NCBI RefSeq assembly: GCF_026684035.1
Contig: NZ_CP113361.1
Location: forward strand, 62,001 to 126,000
Direction of reading: 5' to 3'
DNA length: 64,000 nucleotides
Origin: Methanogenium organophilum
Lineage (GTDB): Archaea; Halobacteriota; Methanomicrobia; Methanomicrobiales; Methanomicrobiaceae
Shown here: one piece after another, positions 1 to 8,319 of the stretch
Position numbering within the stretch: the stretch's first letter is position 1
Layout of the letters: every line of letters begins with the position of its first letter
Program-made: the position numbers and the translations under genes
Notes under the pieces: model-generated
The model's database searches: none
What the model saw: only the letters and a program-made list of their open reading frames with translations
Told to the model about the DNA's origin: nothing

Positions 1-772
1 AGATATTGAAGTCCCCATAGAGTTCATGGATGGCTGGTGCATCAGAATTACTCAGCATTACAGAAACCCCTTTTTCGGCAAGGCGTTTATATGTTTCAGC
101 AAGTCTTACCTGATCGTCATAAGAGAAACCATTTGAGGTGTAATTAGTAAAATGTGCTGTATCAGATAGAGGCATGTAAGGCGGATCGAAATATACAAAA
201 TCCCCTTCCTTTGCATCAGCAACTACAACCTCAAAATCTTCATTCCGAATATTTACTTTCTGGAATAACTGACTCAAGCCATGAATCATTTTATTGTCAG
301 CCAATTTGGGGTTTTTATATCGACCAAAAGGCACATTGTAGTTATTTTTTTTATTGACACGCCAAAGACCGTTGAAACAGTGACGATTTAAATAAATAAA
401 AATTGAAGCGCGTTCAATATCAAATTCATCTTTGGCTTTTATTTCATTGAAGTGATCACGGAACTGGTAAAATATTTCTTGGTCATTTTGATATTTCCCC
501 GATTGTAGTTCCTGAAGGAGATCTTCGGGCGATTTTTTAATTACATTATATAAATTAATTAATTCCAAATTAATATCTGAAATTATCGCTTTGTTGATTT
601 TTTTAGAATTATTCAATTCAATTAGTAAAGCAGCACCACCAATAAATGGTTCATAATATACATCCCAATTTATTGGCAATCTTTTTACAATTTCGGGAAG
701 TATTTGCCGTTTTCCGCCTGCCCATTTAACTACCGGTCGTAGCATCACAAATAAGGTTATCCTTGAATCCAT
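1..772 (-). CDS. DNA adenine methylase (Dam/MT-D12 family), 3' end cut by window edge
   Basis: The reverse strand reads as a class D12 adenine-N6 methyltransferase. The SAM-binding motif WAGGKRQ lies about 20 residues from the start, EPFIGGAAL follows, and the catalytic DPPY motif is seen as YFDPPYMP further on. About 257 residues are present and the frame is still open at base 1, so only the last few tens of residues are missing. ATG at 772 is the first start; ATG at 745 (MLRPVVKWAGG) fits the usual family N-terminus equally well. No restriction endonuclease is beside it on this side, so it may be an orphan methylase or have its partner left of the window. Confidence 0.9.
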   Translation of the reverse strand, partial: MDSRITLFVMLRPVVKWAGGKRQILPEIVKRLPINWDVYYEPFIGGAALLIELNNSKKINKAIISDINLELINLYNVIKKSPEDLLQELQSGKYQNDQEIFYQFRDHFNEIKAKDEFDIERASIFIYLNRHCFNGLWRVNKKNNYNVPFGRYKNPKLADNKMIHGLSQLFQKVNIRNEDFEVVVADAKEGDFVYFDPPYMPLSDTAHFTNYTSNGFSYDDQVRLAETYKRLAEKGVSVMLSNSDAPAIHELYGDFNI

Positions 773-1207
773 TTATTTGTGTGTAAAACCACATGCTTCT
801 AATTGGCACACAAAATGAAATATTTATTAGAATGATAATTTGGTAAGATTGATGGTAACACCTTTCCGCCTGTATATTTTGATTGGCGTAATGTTTTTCA
901 GCAACACTTTCCTATATCCCTTCCTTAACCAGCATATTGTTATGCATTTTTAGAGATTATATACTAGTTCTCACCCAAATCCCAACCACTACACCACCCA
1001 CGCTGCAAGGGCCCCCACAATCCCACTGGCCCGTTTTTCTCCCCGGCGCCCCCTTCTCAGCCTGCCATTCAAAGTATGCATCTATTTTTTATTTTGTCAG
1101 ATAATTTAAGATTTCCAAATGGGAATTATGGATTAAACAAAAAGACACAGAAATACACAAAAAATGATAGTTTTCTGGCGAGTTCAAATTATTGGGATAA
1201 TATGTTA
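773..1207. other. intergenic region with a short GC-rich patch
   Basis: No convincing gene. Bases 989-1081 form a GC-rich patch inside AT-rich DNA; read on the minus strand it gives a 30-residue open frame ending RASGIVGALAAWVV. That may be a relic of core-type coding sequence, but nothing else supports it. Confidence 0.35.
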
Positions 1208-2608
1208 TTATCCTTTTTTCTGAGAGACTAATTTTCCACTACTGTCATACAGGTAGGCAGTATCACCATCATTGTTCCAGACATTTTTCCCATCCCAGTA
1301 GAGTTCAGTGGAAGTGTCTGTTCCCTTTTCGGAATGTAAGGTTACTGTTGATTCGGATACAAGTGTAATCGATGGAAATGTGTAGGTGTGTTTAGCATCA
1401 TCATCCTGAATGTACCATCCTTTGAGATTCACAGATGACCCCTTATTTGTTATCTTCACCCATTCATCTTCAAGTGAGATTCCACTTATGTAAACATCGG
1501 ACGTGCCAGAGGTCACTGGAGTTGGATTAGATGTTGTTGGTATAGTAGTTGGAATGGTTGTGGATATGGTAGTTGAATCAGTATGCACTGGAGTTGGTAT
1601 AGTCGTTGTCACAGCAGAATTGTATGTCCCTGTACCACCTGTGAAAAATATAGCATAGACTGGGTAATGATCTGAAACATCCTCTGTTTCATCCTGTGTA
1701 AGTCCATATTGAGTGTCATACCTGAACACTCCTGCATCACCAGTAAAGTAAGGTGTCACAGATTTTGTGAGAACTATTCGATCATATGTGTAATCAGTAG
1801 ATTTTGTGGTCGTGTCCACATCATTACCAATAATCCATTCGTACTCACTACTCGTCATGGAAGATGAGCAATCCTCTTTGAAATATGAACCATCAGCATT
1901 GAAATCCCCCATTACAATGACATCCTGGTCGTAGGGGGTATGACTTACAGCATAATCCACAACAGCATCAAGTGAATTTATTTCTTCTGTGGCTTCATCG
2001 GGATCGGTATGAACTGTGATCATTGTTGCATCAAAATCCCCGTTTATTGCCCCAAACGATGCAATATATGGCTCACGGTGGAAAGGATCAGTTCCTGCTG
2101 GTTCAGGATATGTATATGGAGTTGACGTCAAAACAGCGGTCTTGGTATTGTAGATGTATGCATATTGTTCTTTGCTGGATGTTCGTCCAAGACGTTCACC
2201 AACCACATATTCATATTGTGAACCGTCAGAATTTACCAGATTTACCAAATCAGGAAGTGCTGTCTGTGAGCTGTCACGTATTTCCTCAATAGAGACAATA
2301 TCAAATGTTCTGATTGTATCAGCAAGCACACTCATCACTTCAGGCTTGGATGCCTTACTTACGCCAAAAACCTGCACATTGAATGCACCAATGCGAAGTT
2401 CATCAGATCCCGTGTTAGTGGTATGTGTGGGGTCGACCGTTGGCTTAAAAGATGTCTGAACGGGTGTTTGTGTTTGAAATGTGGTTTGCGTTGGTAATGT
2501 TGTGATAGTTTCAGGCTCAGAAATTGATTGTTCTGTAGATGTGCATCCTGCTATAAATATCATGGATAACACCATTACAGCAAGAATTATTGAGATAATG
2601 TGCTTCAT
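1208..2608 (-). CDS. lipoprotein endonuclease/exonuclease/phosphatase-family protein with lamin-tail domain
   Basis: The 466-residue protein starts with a lipoprotein signal (hydrophobic stretch then IAGCTS, lipidated Cys near residue 22) and a Thr/Pro-rich linker. Residues about 70-325 match the DNase I-like EEP fold: LRIGAFNVQVFG at its start, IEEI with the metal-binding Glu, GDFNADG, and the terminal SDHYPV with the catalytic Asp-His. A second Thr/Pro linker leads to a lamin-tail (LTD) beta-sandwich at about 375-460 (GWYIQDDD and following). It is probably an extracellular, membrane-tethered nuclease, perhaps for scavenging DNA. Phosphodiesterase activity on another substrate is possible. 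It stands alone. Confidence 0.87.
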   Translation of the reverse strand: MKHIISIILAVMVLSMIFIAGCTSTEQSISEPETITTLPTQTTFQTQTPVQTSFKPTVDPTHTTNTGSDELRIGAFNVQVFGVSKASKPEVMSVLADTIRTFDIVSIEEIRDSSQTALPDLVNLVNSDGSQYEYVVGERLGRTSSKEQYAYIYNTKTAVLTSTPYTYPEPAGTDPFHREPYIASFGAINGDFDATMITVHTDPDEATEEINSLDAVVDYAVSHTPYDQDVIVMGDFNADGSYFKEDCSSSMTSSEYEWIIGNDVDTTTKSTDYTYDRIVLTKSVTPYFTGDAGVFRYDTQYGLTQDETEDVSDHYPVYAIFFTGGTGTYNSAVTTTIPTPVHTDSTTISTTIPTTIPTTSNPTPVTSGTSDVYISGISLEDEWVKITNKGSSVNLKGWYIQDDDAKHTYTFPSITLVSESTVTLHSEKGTDTSTELYWDGKNVWNNDGDTAYLYDSSGKLVSQKKG

Positions 2609-2902
2609 ATAAAATAATAAATTTGTTGAAACATTAATGTTTCATTTCTTGAATTTAAAAATATTATAACAGATCTAACAAAAATAATCCATTGTTATTC
2701 ATGTGTTCTAATATTCATGGTATTTTGCTTCAATGGGACTGGATGCTGAAATGGCTGCATTCAAAAATACTGATTCGGGGGAGGGGGGAACCTTACTCCA
2801 GCCCTTTGATATGGTTGAATATTTCAACATCCAATCTCTCTCGGTGACTGCTGACCACCCATGCGGACGTTTTTTCGGGGGGCGGGCCTTGGAGAGAGTA
2901 TG

Positions 2903-3127
2903 TTATGTGCTACTTAATCCAGGGGCGGGTATTTTACCCAAGATGAAGAGTATCGTAATCCGCACCTGCATGAGGAAGCAAATGCCACATCCAGCGGCCA
3001 GCGCCCAGAAGGCAAATACGGATTCTGTTGTTGAGAAACGGAAGACGAGGGCAACCAACATTGAGGTAATGAAAAACCGAAATCCCCATTCTGCCGGGTA
3101 GAGGAGTTCGCGCCAGTTATAGGTCAT
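2903..3127 (-). CDS. small two-helix membrane protein
   Basis: A 74-residue protein beginning MTYNWRELLYPAEWGFRF, with two predicted membrane helices (about 15-35 and 42-65). ATG at 3127 is preferred over 3169 because the family-like segment starts there. The upstream AAAGAGAAGA is kept in a decayed copy of this gene near 53.3-53.5 kb, where LLYPAEW and FLGKI are still readable. That second copy supports this reading frame over the competing plus-strand frame. Function unknown. Confidence 0.6.
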   Translation of the reverse strand: MTYNWRELLYPAEWGFRFFITSMLVALVFRFSTTESVFAFWALAAGCGICFLMQVRITILFILGKIPAPGLSST

Positions 3128-3327
3128 AATCTTCTCTTTCACGGTGGCAGAATTAAATGATGCGATCATAATGCATCAAAATACTTTCAATAGAATCGTG
3201 GCGTTTTTCCCAACTAACTATAACCCCGCATTTTCAGTATGGGAAATAGTTTTTTTGTAATTTTGCAACAAGTGATTCTCATATACAGAATGGGCAGTAT
3301 TTTTAAGATCAATAACAATTTGCTCAT

Positions 3328-3537
3328 ATGACCTCACCCATTGAGGAAATAGAAATAGTATGCCCAAAATGCAAAAAGACATACAAAGATTGGTATCGAG
3401 GATCTGTTAACCTGGGCCTTGATGATTTTGATGAGGATTATATCGATGAGTGTTCAAGTGCGATTTGCCCATATTGTAAATTTAAAGTCTATTTTAATAC
3501 GCTTGTTGTTGACAAGGATGGTGTTTTCACAGTTTGA
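3328..3537 (+). CDS. small zinc-ribbon-like protein
   Basis: A 69-residue acidic protein with two Cys pairs, CPKC near residue 12 and CPYC near residue 48, spaced as in a zinc ribbon. The acidic middle (DDFDEDYIDEC) adds one more Cys. It is monocistronic and the start ATG is preceded by an AT-rich promoter-like region. A nucleic-acid or protein-binding role is plausible but not shown. Confidence 0.7.
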   Translation: MTSPIEEIEIVCPKCKKTYKDWYRGSVNLGLDDFDEDYIDECSSAICPYCKFKVYFNTLVVDKDGVFTV

Positions 3538-3797
3538 AACAGCGAACCAAATCCAAAATATCTATTCTCTCTAGCAGGAATTAGGGTGCTGAAAGCCAGA
3601 GGCAGCACACAAGGTATAGAAGGGCGGATATGAGCCACACTGCGGCACGGTATGGCCCACCACCGTCATTGGCATGGGTTTATACCACACCATAAACATA
3701 GGGCAACACAGGAACCAATACGGACACCTAATCAAACGGGAATATTAAACCATACAATAAATTTCATGCGGCGAAGGTTTCCAAAAACAGGGCATTT

Positions 3798-3910
3798 GTA
3801 AAGTATATCGAGATGCCTCAGAAAGGATTGAAACCATGCAGTATAGGTCGTGTCTACGAACACGTCAATAAATCATCACGAGGCAGACCCACTACAACAA
3901 AGATTGAAAC
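3798..3910 (+). CRISPR. decayed two-repeat CRISPR remnant
   Basis: Two segments ending AGGATTGAAAC (to 3834) and AAGATTGAAAC (to 3910) lie exactly 76 bp apart, the period expected for a 37-bp repeat plus a 39-bp spacer. The second (3874-3910) contains ACTACAACAAAGATTGAAAC, close to the 3' half of the common methanogen repeat whose core is CCACTAAAACAAGGATTGAAAC-like; its 5' half also resembles that repeat. The first is conserved only at its 3' end. No further units fall at the expected spacing. A cas1 relic 2.5 kb downstream supports the reading. Confidence 0.5.
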
Positions 3911-4553
3911 CTACTGGGAAGATCCAGTTGACCCCGACATCGCCACCACCCCTTCACCCCACCACCGGCACCCCTCGCATTATTTCCGAATCAAAGTCCA
4001 TCCCATCGTTTTTTGTTTGTTGTAATTATGGTCTTATATCCTCCGGATATTTGGGCTTATTGTGGTAAGATGTTCCAAAACAGATTATTACACCGTCTTT
4101 TTTCCGCAAACGTGACGAACAACTGAATACCATCGGGCTAATATTGTCATATTTTGCACCAAACCACGCCCATTTTTGCTCCCATTTCCCAGTTATTTGC
4201 ACTGATACCATTATTTATAATTACCCATTTGTCTTTCAATATTATACTTGAATAGGGGTCAATATGGACTCTAATTGCAATATGGTATCAAGCCACTGTT
4301 ATCCCAATAAATGATTGAAATGGCCACATAATTTTCCTCATCCATGAACACAAGCTCAGGGAAATAGTTATCTAGTTATTATTGAACCTCTGAAACAAAG
4401 GTTCAAATTATACCCCTCGAACACAAGTTTAGGGTAATAGTTATCTATCGATTTTGCAACTATTGAAAAACTCTCCCGACTTAATAGCAAATATAATTTT
4501 AATATTCAAATTAAATTGGATATTTTTTTATTATCAAAAATTATATTTTCATC
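3911..4553. other. gene-poor AT-rich stretch with repeats
   Basis: No supportable gene. The stretch carries a partial copy (4346-4387) and a full copy (4418-4467) of a direct repeat that recurs at 8046-8095, and an AT-rich promoter region before the protease gene at 4554. Confidence 0.5.
4418..4467 (+). repeat. 50-bp direct repeat, left copy
   Basis: Begins cgaacacaagtttaggg and ends attttgcaactattgaa. It matches bases 8046-8095 with three mismatches in 50. A third, shorter relative lies at 4346-4387 (gaacacaagctcaggg...atagttatcta). The two full copies bracket a 3.6-kb segment with the SDH protease, cas1 relic and rhomboid genes. Confidence 0.85.
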
Positions 4554-5645
4554 ATGGTATTTGAACAAAGGAAAGAGATTATTCAAAAAATTGAGAATTT
4601 GAGAAACTCGAAAGTAATCACTTATGTCGTTACATCGAGGCCCAATATTAATACAATGATGGATAGGAAGGACTTAAGGGAATTTTACCGTCATTTAGAA
4701 GCCTTTTCAGATAATGATGTTGAAAAAATTGATCTATTCATATATAGTCATGGAGGAGATTCTGTTGTTGGTTGGGCACTTGTGAATCTTATTCGTGAAT
4801 ATTCCAACAAATTCGCTGTTCTAGTACCATATAGCGCATTTAGTTGCGCTACATCAGTTGCAGTAGGGGCAGACGAAATTGTAATGTCAAAACTTGGTAC
4901 CCTCGGCCCAATCGATCCAAAAGTATCAAACGAATTTAATCCTGAACGAAATGGAGCACAGATCCCAATTTCCGTTGAAGATATTGGCGGATACATTTCA
5001 CTGTTAAAAGATAAATTTGATATGCGGGATGAAGAATTACTTTCTAAATTGGCTGAAATTCTCTCCAAGGATGTAAGACCTCTTGCACTAGGAAATGCCT
5101 ACCGTCAATATATCAAGGCAAGAGAAGATGCGAGAAAGTTGCTGGAACTTCATATGGACCCAATAAATGATAGGAATACAATCGATAGAATTATCGAAAC
5201 TTTGGTTGAGAAATTATACAGCCATTCACATCATGTGAATCGAAAAGAAGCAAAAAACCTAGGTTTAAAAGTGCAGTATTCTGAAGAATTTAAAGACGAA
5301 AACGATAATTTATCCAACCTTATGTGGGATCTTTATTTGGATTATGAAGCAGAATTACAGTTATCAAGGCCCTATGTAGACGAATTGCCCGAAGGGACTA
5401 ATACCAAATGCGAAATACCGACCAAATATATTGAATCTGTTAACAATTCATCTGTTTTTGTCATTGAGCAAGAATGGATAAACAAAGGATTCCAAGAAGG
5501 AGCAAAGGTTAGTAATACAAATAATGGTCCCGGTGTTTTTATTCCACCAAGCACACTGATCCCAATACCCGTAAGAGGGCAACTTGTTCAAATGAACAAT
5601 TTGGTATATGAAAAAAGAGAAACCACTTATTGGAAATCAGTATAG
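4554..5645 (+). CDS. SDH-family (Clp-fold) serine protease
   Basis: A 363-residue protein of the serine dehydrogenase proteinase (SDH_sah, PF01972) type. Residues about 60-125 carry the ClpP/crotonase-like core: IDLFIYSHGGDSVVGWAL (oxyanion Gly-Gly region), then FSCATSVAVGADEIVM with the likely nucleophile Ser, then LGTLGPIDP. In the family the nucleophile is usually in SAG; here it is SCAT, so the exact Ser is uncertain. A helical C-terminus follows. No signal peptide is visible, so a cytoplasmic protease or peptidase is likely. A small gene follows directly. Confidence 0.82.
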   Translation: MVFEQRKEIIQKIENLRNSKVITYVVTSRPNINTMMDRKDLREFYRHLEAFSDNDVEKIDLFIYSHGGDSVVGWALVNLIREYSNKFAVLVPYSAFSCATSVAVGADEIVMSKLGTLGPIDPKVSNEFNPERNGAQIPISVEDIGGYISLLKDKFDMRDEELLSKLAEILSKDVRPLALGNAYRQYIKAREDARKLLELHMDPINDRNTIDRIIETLVEKLYSHSHHVNRKEAKNLGLKVQYSEEFKDENDNLSNLMWDLYLDYEAELQLSRPYVDELPEGTNTKCEIPTKYIESVNNSSVFVIEQEWINKGFQEGAKVSNTNNGPGVFIPPSTLIPIPVRGQLVQMNNLVYEKRETTYWKSV

Positions 5646-5685
5646 GAAAATTAGATATAATCATAATATGAAATTTGGTGTAATT

Positions 5686-5859
5686 ATGAATGATACAAAT
5701 CCTCTCCATCCTATTTGGGAAAATGAAACAAGGACTAATCCAAAAGAGGGAATATGGGAACTTAGGACAAATACAAATCCCTTTTTTGAAAGAATAACTA
5801 ATCCTCAGAGTAATTGGAGAGAATCAGGACATACAGATAGTGATAAAAAATATCTTTAG
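5686..5859 (+). CDS. small Asn/Pro-rich protein, unknown
   Basis: A 57-residue frame directly after the protease, rich in N-P pairs (TNPLHP, TNPKEG, TNPFFE, TNPQSN) in an imperfect repeat about every 13 residues. ATG at 5686 is favoured by GGTG five bases upstream; 5668 is an alternative, and the longest version overlaps the protease stop. No family recognised. Its position suggests co-transcription with the protease. Confidence 0.45.
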   Translation: MNDTNPLHPIWENETRTNPKEGIWELRTNTNPFFERITNPQSNWRESGHTDSDKKYL

Positions 5860-6515
5860 TAATTATATAAGGATTTAATCCCTTTACTCATCATAATTTT
5901 ATTATTCAATTTCTTCTTCATCCTCCACAATGTTCCCCGATTTATCCCCCTTCTCTCACCCTCACTATAGGACATATTCAGAATCTCTTCCCAAACCTCA
6001 TGCTTATTAACAAACACCTGTGACCTCTTCACATCAAGAGCCTGTTCATCAACACTATTGGCTTCCTTCCCGACGTGAAGTAATCCATCAGCAACAATAT
6101 GTTTCCTTTCAAGAAGTCCAACATTACCTTCAAACTTATGTTCGGGATGGGCCAGATATTGCGAAATCGTCTTTCCCAACCGCTTGAAATAGTGAGTGCC
6201 TTCCTTCATCTCACCCGATTGATAATCGATAAATGGTCGGTGAACGGCTTCTTGGGAATCCTTTGAAAATGGGCATATCGGTTTGACGGACTTCCCATTT
6301 TCTTCAAATGCCTGAAAACCGATGAGATAGAAATTGAAGGGTTTAATCTGTTCGCTCCATTCCTTCCCGTTATTCGTTGTCTTGTAAATCCTATGGACAT
6401 TTTCAGGATTGAGTGCTATTCCTTCTAGCTCAGACCTAAGGGCGCAAAGAAGATTAAAGATGAGATGAACGCGTAGTTCAACAAAAACGTGGAGTATCAA
6501 GGGAAAGGAATGCAT
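5856..6515 (-). CDS. hypothetical protein, probably N-terminally truncated
   Basis: The 219-residue frame has well-formed protein character from about residue 26 on (RSELEGIALNPENVHRIY; IKPFNFYLIGFQAF; RPFIDYQSGE; LAHPEHKFEGNVGLLERK; VADGLLHVGKEAN). Residues 1-25 are read from DNA that on the other strand encodes a cas1 relic, so the true N-terminus seems replaced at a junction near 6.44 kb. The C-terminus (SYSEGERRGINRGTLWRMKK) resembles the Cas1 tail encoded opposite (SYKDWKDMGFSKGTLHYLKQ), pointing to a shared small helical module. Family not named with confidence. Confidence 0.5.
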   Translation of the reverse strand: MHSFPLILHVFVELRVHLIFNLLCALRSELEGIALNPENVHRIYKTTNNGKEWSEQIKPFNFYLIGFQAFEENGKSVKPICPFSKDSQEAVHRPFIDYQSGEMKEGTHYFKRLGKTISQYLAHPEHKFEGNVGLLERKHIVADGLLHVGKEANSVDEQALDVKRSQVFVNKHEVWEEILNMSYSEGERRGINRGTLWRMKKKLNNKIMMSKGIKSLYNY

Positions 6516-6792
6516 GTTGAGTTATGTCATGCTCCTTAAGACACGGGACCTGGCTCAGTATCTGACCGGGAAGAAGAAGAAGACACTTGATTTCAAATCT
6601 CCTGAATTCAGACTGAATAGACAGGATTCAGATGAGATGAGGACAAAGATTCTGGCCCTTTCCTACAAGGACTGGAAGGACATGGGATTTTCAAAGGGGA
6701 CTCTGCATTATCTAAAGCAGAACGCCAAGAGCGGGAAGCCATTTACGATGAATGTGCATGTGAGGGAGAGGATTCAGAAATATAATATTTAA
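6441..6792 (+). pseudogene. cas1: cas1 relic: C-terminal end of a CRISPR integrase
   Basis: Bases 6441-6506 read AKKIKDEMNA, an amber stop, then FNKNVEYQGK. After a +1 shift in the GGGAAAGG tract (about 6501-6508) the frame continues ECMLSYVMLLKTRDLAQYLTG and runs to 6792 through LALSYKDWKDMGFSKGTLHY and PFTMNVHVRERI. This matches what I know of the C-terminal part of methanogen type I Cas1, including its short tail. The catalytic N-terminal two thirds are absent, replaced by the opposing gene. ATG at 6514 could only make a 92-residue fragment without active-site residues. Confidence 0.68.
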
Positions 6793-6795
6793 GTT

Positions 6796-7196
6796 TCATT
6801 GTTTAGAAAGATATGATTCAAGACTATCGATTTTCTGGATTAATTCAGTCTGATTTTTTGATAATTCATCAATTGTGTCTTTTAATTTGTTAATTTGATA
6901 TTTCCCTTCACTATCATGTTGATCATTAATTGTGTTTGCTATTACAGAAGTTACTAGAGCAATCATTGTGATAGTGAAACTAAGGCTTTTGAATTGGTTT
7001 AACTGGTATTCGGGCACTAAATAGATTCCAAATGCTATTCCAATAGTCAATAAAAAAATATTAATAACACCGTAATTTGGAGACCCAGAATAGTGGAAGC
7101 AACTTTGTTCAATTTTGTTGTTTTAGTCACTATAGCAGTAAAGAATATACATAAACAGAAGAAAACTGAAAGTCCAATAATTACAGGTGAAACCAT
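6796..7196 (-). pseudogene. three-helix membrane protein with coiled coil, frameshifted
   Basis: From ATG 7196 the frame encodes MVSPVIIGLSVFFCLCIF and a second helix, then stops just after a run of seven T (minus strand; A7 at 7052-7058). One extra T restores the frame into LLTIGIAFGIYLVPEYQL, a third helix and a C-terminal coiled coil (INKLKDTIDELSKNQTELIQ) ending at 6796. The joined product has about 133 residues. The homopolymer position makes a sequencing error possible. It ends 4 bases from the cas1 relic, convergent. Function unknown. Confidence 0.6.
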
Positions 7197-7263
7197 ATTA
7201 ATCGATTATATTATTATAATAATAAGTTTTTGTCTATTTTAATGGGGCAAGTATCTTTGATTT

Positions 7264-7995
7264 CTATTTGTATAACAAAACAATTAATCCAATAAACGCC
7301 GGAGTGATTAGACCAAAGGAATAGCCCATCATATGAGCAAAGACATTTGCATTTCCACCAATCTCTGAAAGCATATACCAAAGTGGTAATAAACAAACTA
7401 TAATGCTCACAAACAGCAATGAGAATGTTATCTTATTGGGATTTTTATTATAATTTTTTTTAAGAATAACTTCAAAAAACCACCAAAGAATGAGAAATAA
7501 TGCAAAACCCAATAGTGCTGAAATAATCCCAGAAAAACCAAATGACCATGTACTGTCGATCATTGCTTTTTTGAAATACATAGTTGTTGCTGAAATAATG
7601 AAAGGTAAAATGAAGAGAAATATGAAAAAAACCCCGAAAACATTTTTCCATGATATTTTAATTTCGTAAGCGGGCATTACAATAAAAATCATCCCAGATA
7701 TTATTCCCATAACGAGCACTGTGACCCAAAAATTGTTAGTAAAATGGCTCATATCGGATACTGAATGAATATAATTTGAAAAAAACATTCCCGATATTGT
7801 TGGTTTTTCATAGACCAGTGCAACGTACTCGCAAGAAATATTTAAAGGAATTATCACAGTATAAAGAACGAATTGTAGCAATAAAATAAGAAATGGCAAA
7901 ACAATTATAAATAATATAATATTAATTAAATCACTTATTTTTAGCTGAAAAACCCTTTTTATTATAGGAGTATTCATCAAGTATTTATAATTCAT
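7264..7995 (-). CDS. rhomboid-like intramembrane serine protease
   Basis: A 243-residue protein with six or more membrane helices. Rhomboid landmarks appear in order: a lumenal-loop-like SNYIHSVSDMSHFTNNFWVT (about 75-95, H-x-x-x-N pattern), GFSGIISALLGFAL (about 153-166, nucleophile Ser in G-x-S-G), and NVFAHMMGYSFGLI (about 217-230, catalytic His followed by a glycine-zipper-like helix). A short amphipathic N-terminus precedes helix 1. Overall similarity to standard rhomboids is low, so assignment rests on the catalytic pattern. Substrate unknown; the neighbouring membrane gene could be one. Confidence 0.72.
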   Translation of the reverse strand: MNYKYLMNTPIIKRVFQLKISDLINIILFIIVLPFLILLLQFVLYTVIIPLNISCEYVALVYEKPTISGMFFSNYIHSVSDMSHFTNNFWVTVLVMGIISGMIFIVMPAYEIKISWKNVFGVFFIFLFILPFIISATTMYFKKAMIDSTWSFGFSGIISALLGFALFLILWWFFEVILKKNYNKNPNKITFSLLFVSIIVCLLPLWYMLSEIGGNANVFAHMMGYSFGLITPAFIGLIVLLYK

Positions 7996-8045
7996 AAAAA
8001 CATCTTGAAATAATAAGTTGCATTTTTACAAGATAACTATTACCC

Positions 8046-8095
8046 CGAACACAAGTTTAGGGCTATAGTTATCTATCTATTTTGCAACTATTGAA
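8046..8095 (+). repeat. 50-bp direct repeat, right copy
   Basis: Matches 4418-4467 with three mismatches over 50 bases. It lies just upstream of the rhomboid gene start (minus strand) and closes the 3.6-kb bracketed segment. Confidence 0.85.
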
Positions 8096-8151
8096 CCTAA
8101 TAGTAAAATTACTGATTAACAATCGATTTTTAATAATATTGTTGACCCACA

Positions 8152-8304
8152 TCAGCTTTGGATAATAATTTTTAGGTACTTTTCAATTGGTTTTGGTAAA
8201 TTTTGTCCGAATATTTTGCATGTTACAATAATTTCCTCAACATCACACTCATCCGTGATTGTTATCCTCAAATGGTCTCTAAATAAAAATTGGGGAATTT
8301 TCAT
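8152..8304 (-). CDS. possible 50-residue protein
   Basis: An open frame starting MKIPQFLFRDHLRITITDE and ending KYLKIIIQS, with balanced charged and hydrophobic residues typical of a folded alpha/beta fragment (VEEIIVTCKIFGQNLPKPIE). It is divergent from the glycosylase-like gene, with 15 bp between starts. It could be a whole small protein or a leftover N-terminal domain. No ribosome-binding site is seen. Confidence 0.4.
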   Translation of the reverse strand: MKIPQFLFRDHLRITITDECDVEEIIVTCKIFGQNLPKPIEKYLKIIIQS

Positions 8305-8319
8305 TTAGGACACACTGCT

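Noticed and set aside
2733-3101. A 122-residue plus-strand frame
   Set aside because: It overlaps the small membrane protein on the other strand, has poor composition, and the decayed copy at 53 kb keeps the minus frame.
4026-4211. A 61-residue minus-strand frame in the repeat-rich spacer
   Set aside because: No family character, no ribosome-binding site, and unusual Trp/Ser-rich composition.
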